Positions 6,485 through 7,896 of a stretch of DNA of 7,896 bases are shown piece after piece. The DNA comes from an uncultured Opitutia bacterium (GTDB taxonomy: Bacteria > Verrucomicrobiota > Verrucomicrobiia > Opitutales > UBA953), in contig CAIRWP010000259.1 of NCBI GenBank assembly GCA_903882335.1, positions 1-7,896 on the forward strand, given 5' to 3'. The notes under the pieces are model-generated. The model had not been told where the DNA came from. It saw only the letters and a list, made by a program, of their open reading frames with translations, and searched no databases. How positions within the stretch are numbered: the stretch's first letter is position 1; each line of letters opens with the position of its first letter. The translations under genes were made by a program, and so were the position numbers.

Positions 6485-7728
6485 ACTTCACCCCGCCCGC
6501 GCCGGCGCCCTCCCCCATGCGCACCGCCTGGCTCATGGTGGTCTTGCTCCTGCCGGTCGCGCTGCTCAACTACCTCGACCGGCAGCTCGTCGCGACGATG
6601 CAGAAGTCGATCATGGGGTCCGTCGACGACCTGAAGACGCAGGCCCAGTGGGGACACCTGCTCGCCTGGTTCAAGTGGACCTACGCGCTGGCCAGCCCGT
6701 TCGCCGGCTACGTGGCGGACCGCTTCGGGCGCCGCCATGTCATCGCGCTGAGCCTCTTCGTCTGGTCCGCCGACACCTGGGCGACGGCGCACGCCACGAG
6801 CTACGACCAGCTGCTGGCGACGCGCGCCATCATGGGACTGAGCGAAGCGTTCTACATCCCGGCCGCGCTGGCCCTGATCGCCGACCACCACGGCAGTGCG
6901 ACGCGTTCGCGCGCGGTGGGCCTCCACCAGATCGGCATCTACATCGGCGTCATGCTCGGGAGCCTCGGCGGCTACGTGGCGGATGACCCGGCGCTCGGGT
7001 GGCGCTGGGCTTTCACCGGTCTGGGCCTGCTCGGTGTGGTCTACGCTTTCCCGCTGTGGTGGTGGCTGCGGGACACCCCGCGCGCCCGGCCGGCCGAAGC
7101 CCCGCGGGCCTTCGCCGCAGTCGGCGACCTCCTGGGCAACCGCGACTTCCGTCTGCTGCTGCTTTACTTCACGTTACCGGCCTTGGCCGGCTGGGTCGTC
7201 CGCGACTGGATGCCCAGCGTCCTGCAGAAGGAACTCGGGCTGACCCAAGGCCTGGCGGGCGTCAGCGCGGTGGTCTGGTGGCAAGGCGCGGCTATCGTCA
7301 GCGCGCTGGGCGGCGGTTGGCTGGCGGACCGCTGGATGCGCCGTTCGCCGCGCGGCCGGCAACAAGTCAGCGCCCTCGGCATGAGCCTCATCGTCCCGGC
7401 GTTGCTCGGCGTCGGCATCGTCATCGGTCAGGGCTCGCTCAATCTGGCCATCGCCTTCCTTGTGCTCTTCGGCCTGGGCTGGGGCCTCTTCGACAGCAAC
7501 AACATGCCGATCCTCGCGCAGATCGCCCGGCCCGACCAACGCGCCACCGGCTACGGTCTCATGAATATGGCGAGCATCTCCTGCGGCGGCCTGGCCGACG
7601 TCGGCTTCGGCTGGCTCCGCGACCACCAGGTGCCGCTCAACCTGATCTTCGGCGGTTTCGCCGCCGTGGCTTGTCTCTCGGCCTGGCTGGTGCTTAAGAT
7701 TCGCGCCACCGACGCCGACCGCGCCTGA
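6481..7728 (+). CDS. MFS transporter, probable sialic-acid symporter
   Basis: A 415-residue inner-membrane carrier with about 12 hydrophobic segments. NYLDRQ (30-35) at the end of helix 1 is typical of the anion:cation symporter branch of the major facilitator superfamily. MFS motif A appears after helix 2 as GYVADRFGRR (76-85), and a related copy GGWLADRWMRR follows in the second half. Acidic and aromatic residues in helices 1, 4 and 5 are compatible with an organic-acid substrate. The ATG at 6481 is chosen because it forms an ATGA overlap with the mutarotase stop and directly precedes the first helix; an open frame continues upstream to 6352 but is within the mutarotase gene. Met13 is a second possible start. 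Placement between NanM-like and sialate-lyase genes suggests it carries N-acetylneuraminate into the cell, replacing TRAP or NanT systems. Family call is firm; substrate is by context. Confidence 0.85.
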   Translation: MNFTPPAPAPSPMRTAWLMVVLLLPVALLNYLDRQLVATMQKSIMGSVDDLKTQAQWGHLLAWFKWTYALASPFAGYVADRFGRRHVIALSLFVWSADTWATAHATSYDQLLATRAIMGLSEAFYIPAALALIADHHGSATRSRAVGLHQIGIYIGVMLGSLGGYVADDPALGWRWAFTGLGLLGVVYAFPLWWWLRDTPRARPAEAPRAFAAVGDLLGNRDFRLLLLYFTLPALAGWVVRDWMPSVLQKELGLTQGLAGVSAVVWWQGAAIVSALGGGWLADRWMRRSPRGRQQVSALGMSLIVPALLGVGIVIGQGSLNLAIAFLVLFGLGWGLFDSNNMPILAQIARPDQRATGYGLMNMASISCGGLADVGFGWLRDHQVPLNLIFGGFAAVACLSAWLVLKIRATDADRA

Positions 7729-7735
7729 CCTTCCC

Positions 7736-7896
7736 ATGTCCGCCTTCCAGTTCCACGGGCTCTGCCCCGCCACCCACACGCCGTTCCACGCCGACGGCTC
7801 GCTGAACCTCGCGGTGGTCGAGCAGCAGGCGGCGCACCTGCTCGCCCGGCAGATCGACCGTGTCTTCATCGGCGGCACGACCGGCGAGAGCGTCTC
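7736..7896 (+). CDS. nanA: N-acetylneuraminate lyase, N-terminal fragment (3' end outside window)
   Basis: Starts ATG at 7736, seven bases after the transporter stop, with no Shine-Dalgarno site; 53 codons are visible. The peptide shows the dihydrodipicolinate synthase/N-acetylneuraminate lyase fold start: FHGLCPATHTPFHADGSLNL (6-25) and the carboxylate-binding loop FIGGTTGES (44-52). The PATxTPF, DGSLNL and GTTGES combination favours sialate lyase over DapA. The enzyme would cleave N-acetylneuraminate to N-acetylmannosamine and pyruvate through a Schiff-base lysine that lies beyond the window. Its position after the mutarotases and transporter makes the cluster a sialic-acid catabolic operon. 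A related aldolase of the same superfamily cannot be fully excluded from 53 residues. Confidence 0.82.
   Translation, partial: MSAFQFHGLCPATHTPFHADGSLNLAVVEQQAAHLLARQIDRVFIGGTTGESV

Noticed and set aside
7174..7878. Minus-strand open frame across the transporter and lyase genes
   Set aside because: It is antisense to two well-supported genes and shows no recognisable domain.

Overview
The window is very G+C-rich (about two thirds or more by eye). It looks like a chromosomal piece of a free-living Gram-negative bacterium, probably a Verrucomicrobiota member such as an Opitutaceae relative. That placement is inference. It rests on the mix of an AsmA-like envelope protein, an OGG1-type 8-oxoguanine glycosylase, a short conserved-looking 'MGQQYNK' basic protein and a NanM/MFS/lyase sialic-acid cluster, with no marker gene to settle it. 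Genes are packed with ATGA/GTGA overlaps and many starts lack a clear Shine-Dalgarno site. No transposase, integrase, CRISPR array or phage gene is visible.

Left block, plus strand, 1-2553: the 3' part of an AsmA-like envelope protein gene, cut by the window edge, runs by an ATGA overlap into a FecCD-family permease. The permease gene overlaps a FecE/BtuD-type ATPase gene by 8 bases. Together the last two form the membrane and motor parts of an iron-chelate, haem or cobalamin importer. No substrate-binding protein is in view.

Middle block, minus strand, read from 4259 down to 2507: a promoter-like -35/-10 pair, tRNA-Asn(GTT) with an encoded CCA end, a 39-residue strongly basic protein, a small lipoprotein whose GTG start overlaps that stop (GTGA), and, five bases further on, an 8-oxoguanine DNA glycosylase. 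The glycosylase gene ends inside the convergent ATPase gene (47-base overlap). No convincing terminator separates the tRNA from the small genes, so they may share a transcript.

Right block, plus strand, 4405-7896: a sialic-acid (N-acetylneuraminate) utilisation operon. It has two kelch-type cyclically permuted mutarotases (NanM-like), one without and one with a signal peptide; a 12-helix MFS transporter with the NYLDRQ motif of sialate/anion symporters; and the start of an N-acetylneuraminate lyase, cut by the right edge. The inferred pathway is anomer interconversion of released sialic acid, uptake by the MFS carrier, then cleavage to pyruvate and N-acetylmannosamine. Later steps (NanE, NanK or equivalents) would lie beyond the window.

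No wholly new system is evident. The most interesting items are the tRNA-linked 39-residue basic protein operon, the glycosylase with an altered opposite-base reader, and the paired mutarotases predicted for different compartments.
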